DNA of 64,000 nt. It comes from Apiotrichum sp. Y4204 (taxonomy: Eukaryota; Basidiomycota; Tremellomycetes; Trichosporonales; Trichosporonaceae). Made by a program: the position numbers and the translations under genes. Under the pieces are notes generated by a model, which saw only the letters and a list, made by a program, of their open reading frames with translations, did not search any database and had not been told where the DNA came from. Of this stretch, positions 43,849 to 55,977 are shown piece after piece. Each line of letters opens with the position of its first letter. The first letter of the stretch is position 1. The stretch spans positions 186,001 through 250,000 of the forward strand of contig JAMYHL010000038.1 of assembly GCA_025531455.1 (NCBI GenBank), in the 5' to 3' direction.

Positions 43849-45198
43849 CCCCTCTTGAGCGGTGACTAGTGCCGGTGACGCGCAAAGTAATGTCTCGGTT
43901 GCCGTTTCGTTTCGGTGGAATGGGCAGTGATTCCTGCGCAAGCCGTAATGTTTACCGGTGATTGAGTGGTGTCTGTAGTGTTACGCTGTGATTGTGGCTG
44001 GTGGCTGTGACTTGCCTCGCACCGAAGTACAGCGCGTCGAGTCGGGACCGATGGCGTCGGACGGCCCGCCGAGAAACTTCCAGCGGCCAGTGGTGGGGGA
44101 GCAGATATAGCTCTCGCTGTTGAAGGTCGTGGGGAGCGAGAACGTAAGAGAAAAAAGCAGTAGGTCTGTTCCGGTCTCGAGCAGCCCGTGATGGAATTCT
44201 GGCCTCGACCAGCCTGTGGCTCGCGTCCGGGTAAGAGCTGAGAGATGAGAGCTGAGGGCTGAGAATAGAGTTGGCGCTGAGGGCAGAGGGCAGGATGCTG
44301 CTGATACGTACGCGGCGCGCCCCCCTGTCTCGCCATGCCTTCTTTTATCGTCACTCCCCCTCGGCCTCCCCCCTGGGCTAACTCGCCCTTCCGGCGTCAC
44401 CTTACACGTTCTTTGTGCTTCTTTGTCCCCACCCGTGCCGTGAAGATCGGACGTGCGGTGTGCGGTGGCGCCGCGGCACACACGGTGTAGAGGGTGTGTT
44501 GACAGTCTTGACGCAATGTGTGAGAACGCATGTGTGTGTGTGTATGTGCACGGGCGCACATGTCATGATCGCCAACTGCAGCATGTGGATCGGGATCGGC
44601 ATTGGATCCGATGCACCTACTGGATCGACTCGAGTTGGACAAAGGGACAACGGGGCACGATAGTAACGCAGGAATGTGGATCATGACGCATCCCATCTTG
44701 ACCATCTCCATCATCATCACCACTCACCATTGACGGATCAAAGATACCGGTTGTGCAGTCGCAACTCACGCATACTACTCCCACTCTGATCCAGCCAGCC
44801 TGATCAACATGCACACGGACATGCTCCGCCCGTGCGCGGTCTTGATCCCTGCCTGTTCTGGCCAGGGTCCTAGCCGTGCAGGCCGTAAAGCCGTCTGACG
44901 CGCACTGCATTGTCTCACCATGTCACACCTTCCCAAACTCCCCAAACTCCACCAACACACACACATACGACCCCCCCCCCAGACACACACGCACACTCGG
45001 GTCATAAATCATGCAGATGCTATTGAGTACGTACAGACTACAGCGCAGAGCGCAGGCAATGTCCTTGGCCAGCGGCCGGGCGGGCGGGCGATCGTGCGAA
45101 GATGCAGATGCGAGCCTGTGCGGGACTGGTCGGGATGACCAGCCCACGCACGCAAGAAGATAAGTGTAAGAGTCCGGGCGGTGTCGCGGACAACAGGT
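43849..45198. other. Intergenic interval with microsatellites
   Basis: About 1.35 kb without a supported gene. TG-rich microsatellite occurs at about 44530-44550 and CA/C-rich tracts (including a run of C) at about 44960-44990. The proximal end should be the promoter side of the low-complexity gene; the distal end is the 3' flank of the next minus-strand gene. Confidence 0.4.
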
Positions 45199-46404
45199 TT
45201 AAACCGACTTGGAGATGTTGAAGGGGCAGGGTGCGGCAATGATGCTGGCCTGGATGGTGGGCTTGGGGACCATGCCAATAATGTGCTGCTTGATCTCTAC
45301 ACGCCAGTTCAGACCGGTGCGCACCACTCCATTCTCGGGGAACCGGCACGACTCGTACACGTTGCCCCAGGTCACATCGGACATGTTGAGCGCAGTGTAG
45401 GAAAAGGTGACCGGGAAGCGGAAGGGGATCTTCTGGTCGCGCGGGAGCGAGAACTTGTTCATGTGGCCCGTCGCGATAAGCGCTGAAGTCGATGCGTCAA
45501 AGACCTTGGCGTCGGCACCGTAAAAGGCCACGGGAATCCACGAGTCCATCGTGTTCGCAAAGAGGTGCAGGTCGGCGTTGAAAGAAAAGTTGGTTGGCAC
45601 ACGGTTGAAGTTTTGGCTCCCCTCGTCAACCGACATGCAGTCCTCGTTGTACCACGTGAACGCTACAGTGCGGGGTATGACAAAGTAGAGAGTGACAATG
45701 AGGCTAGGCGTTAGTATGCGTGGCGGTGAGATTAGTGGTCTGAGCCTGCCTTTCGGGGGACCACAGCGAGCGTTCCGTCGTTTACTCACGCGGCGATGAA
45801 TGCAAAGGCAATGAACACGAAAACAGTTCGCGTCATCCACGGAATACCGCAGCATCCCTTCTGGTCGCGGTTCCATGCGCGGAAGTCGTCTTTGCGGTCG
45901 TCGCGCAGTGCCCTCTTCTTTCCGCGGTGAGTCTGACGGACGAGCTCGTCTTTGGTCCACCTGAGATTTAGTCCACATTCATCAGGAGCAAACTCACTCA
46001 GCACCAAGGACAGGCACGGAGACCATCTCGGGATCCTTGGCCGTCTGGTTCATGTGCGGCCGCATGGGGCCAACATTGCCCGCCTCGTCGATATCGTGGT
46101 CATACACCGGACGGTACCTGGGAATTAGCGATTGAGCACTGACGCGCGGACCATCCCATCCTTCTACTCACGTCTCGTGCTTGGCGACACCGTACATCTC
46201 GCTCCAGCGGGGCCCTTCGCCGTCAAAGTCGGCGCGCACGTCGAAGCCCTGGTTGGCGTAGCCCTGGCCGCCGTACGGCTCCTCATAGTATCCGCCGCCG
46301 CCGCGCTGCTGGGTGAGGTTCTGCCGGCTTCCGCCCGACATGCGGTCGGTAAAGTCATCTTCAGGCTCCTGGCGCCCTGCTCCCTGTGTGTAGTACTTGG
46401 ACAT
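45199..46404 (-). CDS. Single-pass membrane protein with LEA2/NDR1-like lumenal domain
   Basis: The start at 46404 gives MSKYYTQGAGRQEPEDD, then a Gly/Gln/Tyr-rich cytosolic region and a basic stretch (RQTHRGKKRALRDDRKDDFRAWNRDQKGCCGIPWMTR). One membrane helix follows, VFVFIAFAFIAALIVTLYFVIP. The exposed domain of about 165 residues is β-rich with N-glycosylation sites (PTNFSFNADL, LNMSDVTW) and few cysteines. This type II layout with a positive patch before the helix resembles NDR1/LEA2-like proteins found in fungi; the assignment is by architecture and not by a family motif. Introns follow AKHET, PVLGA and FIAA, each with GTGAGT donors; acceptors have CTAAC branches. The product is about 315 residues. 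A cell-periphery or vacuole role is possible but unproven. Confidence 0.7.
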
Positions 46405-49025
46405 TTTGAATGGAGACGGCTGGTGGATCGGGAGGTGGTTGAGGTAGAATGGTGGAAGGTCGGAGTGGCGGTGGGAATGCGTGAGCCTTGGATTCGCGGA
46501 ACGGGTGGCGGGACGCGGGAGGGGGAAGAAATGTCCTTGTCCGAGAAATTGGGTCGGTCCGAAGACCTGTTGAGGGGGAAGAGAAAGAGAAGAGGAAAAG
46601 GAGGGTGGGTTAGATGGAGATGGGGGGAGTATGATGTGATTGTGGTGATACGTGATGATGATCGAGTGCACGACGGCGGAAACTGACTGCGGACCACAGC
46701 AGTGCGCCGATATCGAAAGACCTTTCGTGTTGTGCGCTGGGACAGAAAGGAGAGACAACGAAGCTGGACGGCGATCCTTCCCGGTCACTCTTTATTTATT
46801 CCCCCCACCTCCTCCGCTGCGCATTCAATTCATGCCAAATCTGACCAAGAATGCAGTCAGCACACTCAATGTTCGAATCCGGCAGATGCCGAGTCCTTTT
46901 TGCTGTTGACAGATGGCTTTGTGTCGGCTTTCCGTCCCATTGACCGGACCGGAGTACAGTACCGCATCACACAGATACTCAGACCACAAGACAAGAAGGC
47001 CTTCTCTCAGTCTTGCGCGATATCCAGTTGTTCCCATGTTCCAAGATCCTAACCAAACGGAATAAGAAACGGCAAGCGGTGGCGCCGACCATGGACAAGG
47101 CCCGGCCCTTGGTACGGCGCGCATTGCGTCTAGAAGCACAGAAGCATGTCATGGCGATCATGGCGATTACGAACGACACCGCGACACCGCGCCTGCTAGC
47201 TCGCATGATGGTGCCGATTGCTGGAATGGCTGACATCACGCAATCGAAGCGCGTTACACGGTGCTGCCAAGCGGGCGCCAGAACGTCAGAAGCCAGGCGT
47301 TCTAGCTCTGATGGGCATGATCTCTGTCATGATAAGAACGGTGATGGTGATCGAGCTCATCGTTTACATCAATTTTATCTACTGTTAAGACGTTGTGCCA
47401 AGGCCTTCGTTCTGGATGCAAGAGCACCAGTGGGTGCATTGGGGGTTGGCCCCATTCTTCTGCATCGTTCAGGATACAGGAGATTCAGGACGACGAGCAA
47501 GTACACGCACGTATCACGGTTGCGCGGAGCATATTAAGTACCAAACATGACAACGAGAAAACGAGTTTCAGAGTCTAAAACAGGCCATGGGCTGATCGCC
47601 TGTTATTGTGCTGCTGTTCCCATGCTGCCCCCGAACCTCGAGGAAGATCGGAGAGATGGCCCATTCCCATTCCCATTCCCGCACCAACGCAGATCATGCA
47701 GATCCGAATCCCGGAGATGCCTGTTTCTGGAATTCCTGGTCTGATCATCGCATCTAGAAGGAAGTCACTGGCCACTCGGCATAGTGTCGATTGATGCCAA
47801 GCGAGGAGCACATAAGGTCTTGGAACTGGGAGATTGCGGACTGTCGGAACGGGCGGAGGGCAAGGAAGCTTTCTCGGCATTGGCGTAGATGTGCTGCGTA
47901 CATGAGCTGGCGGGGGCATGGCTGAGAGGAAGGCGGTACGGGGCCACATGCCGCGGCGTCTAGGCTGTGCTTGGCACCGGGCCATTGAGCTCTTCGGGGT
48001 CACGGCCTGCATTCACTCTCCTTACAAGCTCTCTTCTTCTGCCTCCGAAACGTATGGACATCCCGCACAGCCCCTCTGCTGGGGCCTGGTTTCCAGCCTC
48101 ATCCTCTGCACAACAGTGTAAAAACTCACTCTGGTCCTCCGTCCTCCCCCCTTCAAGCAGATTAGCAGATCCCCGTACAAGTAGCCAGGGCACGGCACGA
48201 GCCCCTCCCTCTGCCTCCTCCCCTGCCCTGGGAGGCCCTGCACTGGCCATTTCCTGCTCATGGCTATGCATGAAAATTGCGGGGGAACAGCCCAAGGATT
48301 CCAGGGCCGCGGCGCGGAGGGATCGAGGGGGACGGCGGGGAACATTACGGCTGATCGGCTGAGGTGCTGCGCGCTGCGCGTTACGCGTGGCAAGTCGGTG
48401 TAGCTGCGCTGCTGCAACGCGCCTGCGCGCCAGGGGAAACTGTGCCCTTAACCCGCAACATGTGCAGCACTCGAGCCCAGCCTTGCCAGCCGGCTTGTAA
48501 CATGGACCTTGTCAGTGCGCGTAGTGTGCACAGGGTTGAAGGGGGGGAGAGAGAGAGCGAAGAGGTGTAATTACTCGCAGAGTGTGCCAGATCCGAATGC
48601 AGTGTGGAAGAGACAGGAGATGTTACAGGGCAACTAGAGGAAGAGATAGAGTTGGGTGGTGCATAGCGTGCATCGTCAGCTCGGCAGCGCACACCGCCTC
48701 AAAACATTGACCACCACTGCCAAGATGCATTCCACCACCACCACCACCACCACCATCACCACCACAACATTCATCCTCTACTCCTCACTTGTCCTTTATC
48801 TTTTATTTATCAATTGTATTCCCACCGCACTTCTCCCTTCGTTCCCCTTTCCCGTTTCTCTACGCTCCCCGTCACATACACCTATCGCCTTCCCAGCACC
48901 CACCCACATCACCCGTCAGTTTCATCCGTGCCGCCACCGTTCGCCCATAAACAAACAGCAACCACTCCGCTCGGTCGCTCCCACACTTCTCCCACCCCTT
49001 CCTACAGCGATCCCCATTCACCACA
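46405..49025. other. 2.6-kb intergenic interval
   Basis: No supportable gene. Open frames of up to about 200 codons overlap on both strands without domains. A C/T- and CAC-rich leader (CACCACCACC at about 48733-48765) precedes the Rim9/PalI start. The part next to 46404 should hold the promoter of the membrane protein on the minus strand. Confidence 0.4.
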
Positions 49026-50869
49026 ATGGGCAGCTGTGCCACTTTCCCGGGTGTGCTCATGATCACGGCAGCGACGGTGCTGCTCGTGCTCGTGACATGC
49101 AACACCCCACTGCTGAAGTCATTCTACTTTTTCCGGGCGACGTTCCAGGACCAGGAGATGAAGCTCGGTACTCTGGGATACTGCATCACGGATGGTAGCG
49201 GCACAAATTGCGTCGGCCCTCAAATCGGTTACAGCCTTGGTGCGTACACTGTGCATTTTATCGTGCGTGCTGACATTAGACCTTAACAAGATCCTCAACA
49301 TCAAGCAAAACCTGTTCACCATTCCGGCTTCGGTGTCCAAGTGGATGACTTATACCCTTGTTCTGCACATTGTCGCGCTGGCAGCTGGTGGACTCGGTGT
49401 CATCTGTGGCCTTCTGGACATGATTCCTGGCTTCACGATGATCTGTTTCCCCACCTGCCTCGCCGGTTTTTGCGGTGGTATCACGATGGTTGCTCTGATT
49501 TTTGACCTCATCATGTTCTACCTCTTCAAGGCCAGCGTCAACCGCGTGTCCGGCGCCCACGGCGAGATTGGCGCAGCCCTGTGGATGACTCTTGCCGCAT
49601 GGCTCTTGGCCAGCTTTGCCGGTTGTGCCTACGGCCTTGGACGCTGCTGCTGCAACTGCGGTGGCAGCGGCGGCCGTCGCGACCGCAGGCGCGACAGGGA
49701 CTACGACCGTGACCGTGTCGAGCTCGAAGCTTACCGCCGCGATGAGGACCTCCGCCTCGATGCCATTCGCGATGAGCACCGTCGCAAGCAGGAGCAGGCA
49801 CAGGGTGGCTCTGGGTTGCCTGCCTTCCCTGAGATGGAGCGCATGCCGCTCAACGACAAGGCCCACGAGGACAAGTACCTGTACGACGACGAAGGCGACC
49901 ACATTCCCCAGGTCGGCGCAGGCTATGGCCGCCGCGACAATGCCAACACGGCCTCGAACCTCTACCAGTACGACTACAACTATGGTATGAGCGGCGGTGG
50001 CGGTCGCGGCTACGAGCCCTCGGTCACGACCGCAGGTGCTGCTGGAGTAGGCGCCGGACCCGCTGGCGTCGTTGGAGGAGACTCTTACGGTGGCTACAAC
50101 TCGTACGACAACAACTACAACGGCAACTACGCGGACCCATACCAGACACCCCATGACCCATACCAATCCCAGCCTCAATCCCACAGTGAGGCCTACAATG
50201 GTGCCTATGGCAGGCATTATTAACCTGTGTGCAGACTATGATCGTTATGACAATACCCAAGCGTACAACAATGCAACTTCAACATACCCGCCCCAGCAAT
50301 CTCACTCCCCCATGGCCGGCGCTGTCGCTGGCGCAGCTGCCGGCGCCGCAGCGGGCGCCGTTGCGACCCACACCTACAACAACACCTACAGCTCTCACCT
50401 CCCTGCACCGTCAAATAGCACAGACCCTCGCTACGGCACGCCTTCTGCAGAGTCGGGATACACATCCGAGCCCGGACCGCCGGTGCAGCAAGCGAACACA
50501 TACCAGCCCTACGACCGCGATGACGGTCTTGGTGCGATCGGCCTCGCTGTTACGGACCAGAACAAGTTCCCGGCGCAGTATCCCGCAGGCAACACGAGCA
50601 CATACCCCACAGGCAATACCACATACCCGTCGACGGACGTGTCCACGGAATCGTCCTACTCGGCAAACCAACAAGCTCTCCAGCCACCTCTCCAGCCTAC
50701 TCCGCAGTACCTGCGCGGCCGCAACCAGTCGGATCTTCTCACCTCGCCACCTGCGGGACACCTCTCGGACCCGTCACAAGGCGATGACTCGGCGCCGCCG
50801 AGCTACGGCTCTGCCGCGCCCGATGGGCCAGGCGCGTACTGGCCGATGGAAAAGGGCCGGCCGATCTAA
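49026..50869 (+). CDS. RIM9: Rim9/PalI-type pH-sensing membrane protein (SUR7/PalI family)
   Basis: Rim9/PalI is a four-helix plasma-membrane protein that helps sense external pH and activates the Rim101/PacC pathway. The start at 49026 gives MGSCATFPGVLMITAATVLLVLVTCNTP, the first helix. The extracellular loop has GYCITDGSGTNCVGPQIGYSLD, the Cys-containing signature of PalI/SUR7 proteins. Then three more helices (WMTYTLVLHIVALAAGGLGVI, FPTCLAGFCGGITMVALIFDLIMFY, IGAALWMTLAAWLLASFAGCAYG). The cytosolic tail is long (over 300 residues) and rich in Gly, Tyr, Asn, Gln and Arg with RRDRRRDRDYDRDR. A short 34-nt intron (50201-50234, donor GTGCCT) joins the tail in frame to DYDRYDNTQAY; unspliced, the protein ends at YGRHY (50221-50223). 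The full form is about 580 residues. Confidence 0.85.
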
Positions 50870-51924
50870 TCACGACCAGGCAGCGCGCCGTAGACGGACC
50901 ATGCCCCACGACCACACCCACGCTATTCTGTAACACCATAGTCATTTTTCTCCGTAGAGGGTATGCAAGTGTTCCCGAGTCAGTTTCGGGGAGAGAACAT
51001 GTCGCCCAGCACCGCAGCGACGCGGCGACGCACAGCGACTGCGTGGTGATAGGTCACATCTTGGCATAGGTGCACCGCCACGCCGCCGCAAAGTCACGGT
51101 GGGACGCACGTCATGGTGCCGGACCCGGCACGGCGCCGCGTAGCCCGCATGCCTCGGCTGCGGGCCCGCACAGCCCACTAGCAGGGACGAAGACCGGGAT
51201 GGAGATGGGGAACATGTGAGTGAAGATGACGTTTATCTCGTCGCGGTATGCACACTGAAATCTCGCGGCATTCACATTGTGGATTTGTGATATTGCGATC
51301 CTCGAGGGGATCGCCTGGATATGCTAATCTACTCAAGATCGATCAGCAACCACCAAGACAGATCACCAAGGGATCAGCAGCTGCCACTGCCGTCGACGAT
51401 GACGATATGGTGATATACAATGCAAAACCGCGAGGTCTTCGCGGAGGCCCGTGTGGATGGCGAACCACCATTCCGGCAAGTCCACAACCCTGATGTTTGG
51501 CTCCCTGGTCTGGTCTCCGGACGTTTGCAACTCTTTCCGGTAGGCATGCAGCCATGCTCCATACTCTGTCAACACATGCTGCATGCTGCAAAGAGCTGCA
51601 GAATTTGGCTTGTGAATGGGTCGTCCTGACGCCTGGTCTTCGTCCCTGGCCGCACAGACCAGCCATGATGTCGGGCACGATTGCACGCGGCCTTGTATGG
51701 TCCTGGCTTGGGCAAATACGCGATGCGATATGCATACAACAGAGTCTCTAATTCTATGGCGGAGCGATGATACAATGCTTGCGGACGGTGGGGGTTTGAT
51801 CCTCGACACGTGATGACGACCTTATGCAGTGGGCCCCGGGCCTGGTTCGTGAGCCCCAGGAGAGGGCCGAGGGGAGGGTAAAGGGGTGAGTGGGTGAGTA
51901 GTGAGCACGTCAGCGATCATCGGT
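50870..51924. other. Intergenic interval between RIM9 and the DUF1996 gene
   Basis: About 1.05 kb. Both flanking genes converge here, so this is 3' flank on both sides. Overlapping frames on both strands show no domain. Confidence 0.4.
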
Positions 51925-53844
51925 TCAGCTGGTGTGGATGCGGGAGCGGCGCTGCTTGCGTAGCGAGCGGCGCTGCTTGAGTTGAGCTCGGCACTGCGCC
52001 TGTTGCGGGTTGTCGTTCTTGCCGTCCTGCTTGTTGGCCTGCTTGGGGTTGGCAGTCTTGATGTCACCAGCGGCACCTGGCGAGGCGGACTGGTTGGCGG
52101 ACGAAACTGGAGTAGCCGCAGACTGCACCGGTGGAGCGGAAGGGGAGGGGTTGCTGTTTTGGTTCGGTTTTTGGTTCTGTTGCTGGCTCTGGCCCTGGGT
52201 ATTCCGATTGTTACTCTTGTCCTTGTTGGTGTCAGGCTTGGAGGTGATGTCGGGTGCAACGTCGGTCGAGCAGGGGAGAAGCATGGGGTAGTCGGCGTAG
52301 TACTTGCATGCGCGGAGTTGCTCGGAGTTCTTGACGGCCTTGGCGGTGATCTCCTTCATCCTATTCGCATCAACCGCGTACTTGCCCGGCGAGATCTCGC
52401 TCCACGACCCCTTGGGGTTCGCCTCCTTCAGGCCAACCTGCGCGTCTACTGTTAACCAGGCACTTGTAGCTCTAGACGCTGGACTCACTCTGTGCGGCGG
52501 CGTCGACCTCCTCCTGCGTGCCGATCTGCGCCCAGGTCACGTTCTCCTTCATGAAACCATCAACACCCCAGGGGATGAACGTGGCCGTCTGGCCCTGCCT
52601 GCCGGTACCGATGTTCTTGTTCATTATATCAGACACATTCTTGACGCCCGGGACCACGGCGGGACTCTGATACAAGGCGCCCTCGTTCCACAGGAGGTTG
52701 GGCTTGGTCCACCCAGGCGGGCCCTTGTACCACGGGCAGTCATTGGGCTTAGTGGCCGGTCCGTCCCAGCCCCAGAGGGGGTTGCAGCCTGGGAGATGCT
52801 CGAGGGCACGAGAGAGACCAACTTCCTCAGCGGGGATCATACCCTCAATGCGGCAGTCGTTGAGATGGTCGTTAGGGGTGATGCCCGAGTCGCCGAACGG
52901 CTTGCACTGCTGAATGTCGTTGCCCGTCGAAGCGCACGTGTCGAGCGCCTCCTGGAGCACCTTGTGATCCCAGCCCGCGACAAAGTCTCCGTGCAGCGTC
53001 AGGCCCGTGACGTCGCCGTTGGCGAGGACAAAGTTGGGGCCAGTCTTGTTCCACTCGGACTTCATGCGCTCGTCGATGAAGACAAAGTTCTCGATAAAGA
53101 TCTCAGGGTAGGCGATCGGGTGGCTCTCGGGGCAGTATCCGCCAGAGGGGTTCCATTTGTCATAAACGAGGGGCCATGTCATGTGGGAGAAGTGGTCGGG
53201 TGAGTCGAGCGACTGGTTGGCCCACCCACACGACGGGAAGCGCAGGTTCATGTGAATGTAGTCGCCCTTGGGGGGGTCGGGGTAGACGGTGCCGTTGGGC
53301 AGGAACATTGTATGGTATGACTGCGTGCCGGGCTTGTATGGGTCCATGTTGATTTCGATACCCTGCACGCGGATGTGGCCCGGGTCGCGGGCGCCGCCCA
53401 GACCAGTCATCATGCGGAGTCCGGGCGGGAAGGCAGTGTACTTGACGTCGTCCTGCGGCAGGAAGTAGTAGACCTTGACGACGTGCGGCATGAGGCTGTA
53501 CGTGCCGTTCTTGTTGATGAAGTAGAGTGAGGGGAACCAGTAGTTGCTCTTGTCGGCGCCGACGCGGACGGACGAGCACTTGGAGTTGAGCATGGTGTCG
53601 GGGTCGTTCAGGGATGCTGAACATTAGTACTCGTTCCCATGCTGGGCAACAGCCACTCACGGCCAAAGGTTGAGGCGCCAATGACGCGGTGGACGTGGCC
53701 TGCGACTTCGCCGGGACTCATGATCGGGTCGACGCGTCCCGTGACGAGAGTGCCGCCGTCGCCAATGACGAACACTTTGAGGGCGTCGACGGACGCCGCC
53801 ATGAGGACGGCCGTCACTGCGGCCGTGATGTAGGAGAAGCGCAT
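51925..53844 (-). CDS. Secreted DUF1996-family protein
   Basis: The start at 53844 gives a clear signal peptide (MRFSYITAAVTAVLMAASVDA). The DUF1996 core follows: PIMSPGEVAGHVHRVIGASTFG, SKCSSVRVGADKSNYWFPSLYF, LMPHVVKVYYFLP, FPPGLRMMTGLGG, FPSCGWANQSLDSPDHFSHMTWP, CPESHPIAYPEIFIE and NDHLNDCRIEG. GHVHRVIGAS, NYWFPSLYF and HFSHMTWP are the family's hallmark motifs. Function of the family is not established; it is often secreted by basidiomycetes and linked to the cell surface. After the domain comes a Lys/Gln/Asn/Ser-rich tail (GQSQQQNQKPNQNSNPSP) ending in a strongly basic segment (QLKQRRSLRKQRRSRIHTS). Two introns, one after TFG, one after DAAAQ. The product is about 600 residues. A TATATAA lies about 55 bases upstream of the ATG. 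Confidence 0.93.
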
Positions 53845-55091
53845 GGTGGGAGATTCGTGGGAGGTGGTGAGGGGGAGAATGGTGCAGCCTGGCTATTATA
53901 TATGATGGTCTGATGGAATTTGACGCGGAGAGTGACAGAATCGATGGAAGCGTCGCTGTGTGTGCCTTTTGCAGATCATTGTGGATCATTCAAAGGGGTC
54001 ACAGCGGTGAAACATGAAACCGTGTGTATCCAACCGACCAGCAGCTGTGTGGGTCATGCGTGTGCCGTGCTCTCGCGCGAGATTGCAGAACACTCCATGA
54101 ATCCATATGCACTGCGCTCCGGAGACATATTGTCTTCCTGAAGGATGTGTAGCCCCAGCATTGCACGCTGAACAGGCACGACACTGGAGTGTGGTAAAGT
54201 CTGTGCAACGACGATGAAACAGGCCTCTGCCCGCGTGCGCGGTGTGTGTGGGGGCTGTGTGCGCGTGCGATGCGTCCTCTTTCAGGTTTCACATGTTTCA
54301 TGTTGGCCGCCACGCTTGCTGACCGCCGCCACACCTGTCCACCACGATCTTCGTCCTTCCGGTAGACCAGTCATATCGAGGAGCACTTCACTCATTCCTC
54401 AAGCGCTCGCCATACTAACAACCTTGGCATGCTCAGCTTTACCGGGATATGGAGTGACGTTTGAGGTATGCATGCCGTAAACAACCGCTCTTGTGTGCGC
54501 GAAATGCGATGAAGAGCAAACAACTGTGACTTGGAGCTGTCCAACCTTGCTCCTTGACAGAAGGCATAGCTGGCTTCTCCGCAGGCTGCAGCGGTGCATG
54601 TAAGGTTTGAATTTAGCGCAAGGTGCTTTTGCGATCTTCCATTAATGCATCATACAGCGTTTTGCCAACACCGAACCGGCCGAGTACCAGAACAACGGGT
54701 CTGCTTCGGGAGCTTACCGCCGCGCCACAAGCTGACATGGCGCTGTTAAGTCTGAGCTACCATTCTTCTGGTCCCTCATCATGTGTGCGCCCTGGGAAAG
54801 ACAATACAGCTGTCTTAACTACCTTTAGAGGCCCACTCCGACTGTTAGAGATAAGCAGCATGGAGAGTGTGGTCATTTGTGCGCCCCGCGAGCCCAGCAC
54901 TGGGACCCTCTCCTCAGGGCGCACCAACGATAAACAAAAGGGCCCTCCTCTCCCACCTCAATTTCCTTCTTCCCCATCCTCAATCCTTTCATCCCCACCT
55001 CTCAAAAGTGTCCCCAGCCTCCTAACAACATGCATACGGCGCCCACTTTTGCGATCGCGGCTCAAACGGGCTCAAAAATCGGTCACCACCG
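53845..55091. other. Upstream region of the DUF1996 gene, up to tRNA-Met copy 2
   Basis: About 1.25 kb without a supported gene. TATATAA (minus strand) at 53896-53902 is likely the DUF1996 promoter TATA box. A TG/GTGC-rich patch lies at about 54230-54280. Confidence 0.4.
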
Positions 55092-55162
55092 GCCCCCTTA
55101 GTTTAATGGTAAAACGAAGGTCTCATAATCCTCAGCCCTCAGTTCGATTCTGAGAGGGGGCA
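55092..55162 (+). tRNA. tRNA-Met(CAU), elongator, copy 2, no intron
   Basis: This gene is identical over its 71 nt to the copy at 41833-41903 (acceptor GCCCCCT/AGGGGGC, loop CTCATAA, T arm CTCAG-TTCGATT-CTGAG). A TGCTTTTTGG terminator-like string follows at about 55200. Flanks differ from copy 1 but resemble copy 3. Confidence 0.88.
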
Positions 55163-55899
55163 GCAACAGCGCGTGCGAGCGAGTGATCGCGAGCAGTAGG
55201 TGCTTTTTGGAGGTCTGGAGGACAGTCGGCGACAGTTGGTGGCTCTGGGGGAGGGCGGAGACGAGTGATGAAAGGCCAGAGTAGATCGACTGGAATGGAA
55301 GGCGACGGAAATGTGTGTTTCGATCGGCATCTGATCCATGTAGTCTTATAGGCCTCTAATTCATACCTTCCGATGTGTATTGTGAAGACTCTGGGACGCA
55401 GTACGCGTTTCCAACTCTGCTGTGAGATGGTCGAGGAGAGATGTGGAACATACGTCGATCAAGCTACTGTACACCAAGGGTCACGCTGCGATATTTTCAC
55501 CTTCCGCATAGCCCGAGGTAGTGATCTATGCAGTGCAGACTGTTCCAATACTCGATACCTTCGTGTGCATGTTATGTGCAATAATCGTGGATGTGGAACA
55601 TGGTTTTCACTTAGTGGCCACGGGAGATAAGATAAGAAATGGAGATAAAACAAGATATGTCGAAAAGCTGAAAATTGACTAAAAAAACAAACAAACATGC
55701 AATCACCACCAACTCTGAGACCACTCGGTCGACAACAACGCGAGTAGAGCAAGAGACACGCAGCACGCACACAGGTCGATGGACAACATGCAGGAGCAAG
55801 CCAACCAACCAACAGCACCCGTTCCCAACTCCCAGCTCTCCTCACAGCAATCCATTGCCCTTCCCGCCCCGCTCCACCACCCAAAACGGTCTCCCATCG
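55163..55899. other. Interval between tRNA-Met copies 2 and 3
   Basis: About 740 bases with no gene recognised. Downstream of each tRNA the words AGCGCG...GAGCGA...TGCTTTTTGG occur in related order, which suggests a local duplication. Confidence 0.4.
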
Positions 55900-55977
55900 G
55901 CCCCCTTAGTTTAATGGTAAAACGAAGGTCTCATACGCAGGGATCCTCAGCCCTCAGTTCGATTCTGAGAGGGGGCA
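55900..55977 (+). tRNA. tRNA-Met(CAU), elongator, copy 3, with a 7-nt intron
   Basis: The mature parts are identical to copies 1 and 2, but CGCAGGG is inserted between the two A residues of the anticodon loop, exactly after position 37, where nuclear tRNA introns lie. Spliced, it yields the same 71-nt tRNA. A TGCTTTTTGGG terminator-like string follows at about 55999. Confidence 0.85.

Noticed and set aside
46866..46900. TTCGAATCC word like a tRNA T loop
   Set aside because: The flanking stems do not pair and there is no matching acceptor or anticodon arm.
49276..50217. A 313-codon minus-strand frame opposite Rim9/PalI
   Set aside because: It is antisense to the tail and helices; valine-rich composition comes from complement of Gly/Asn/Tyr codons.
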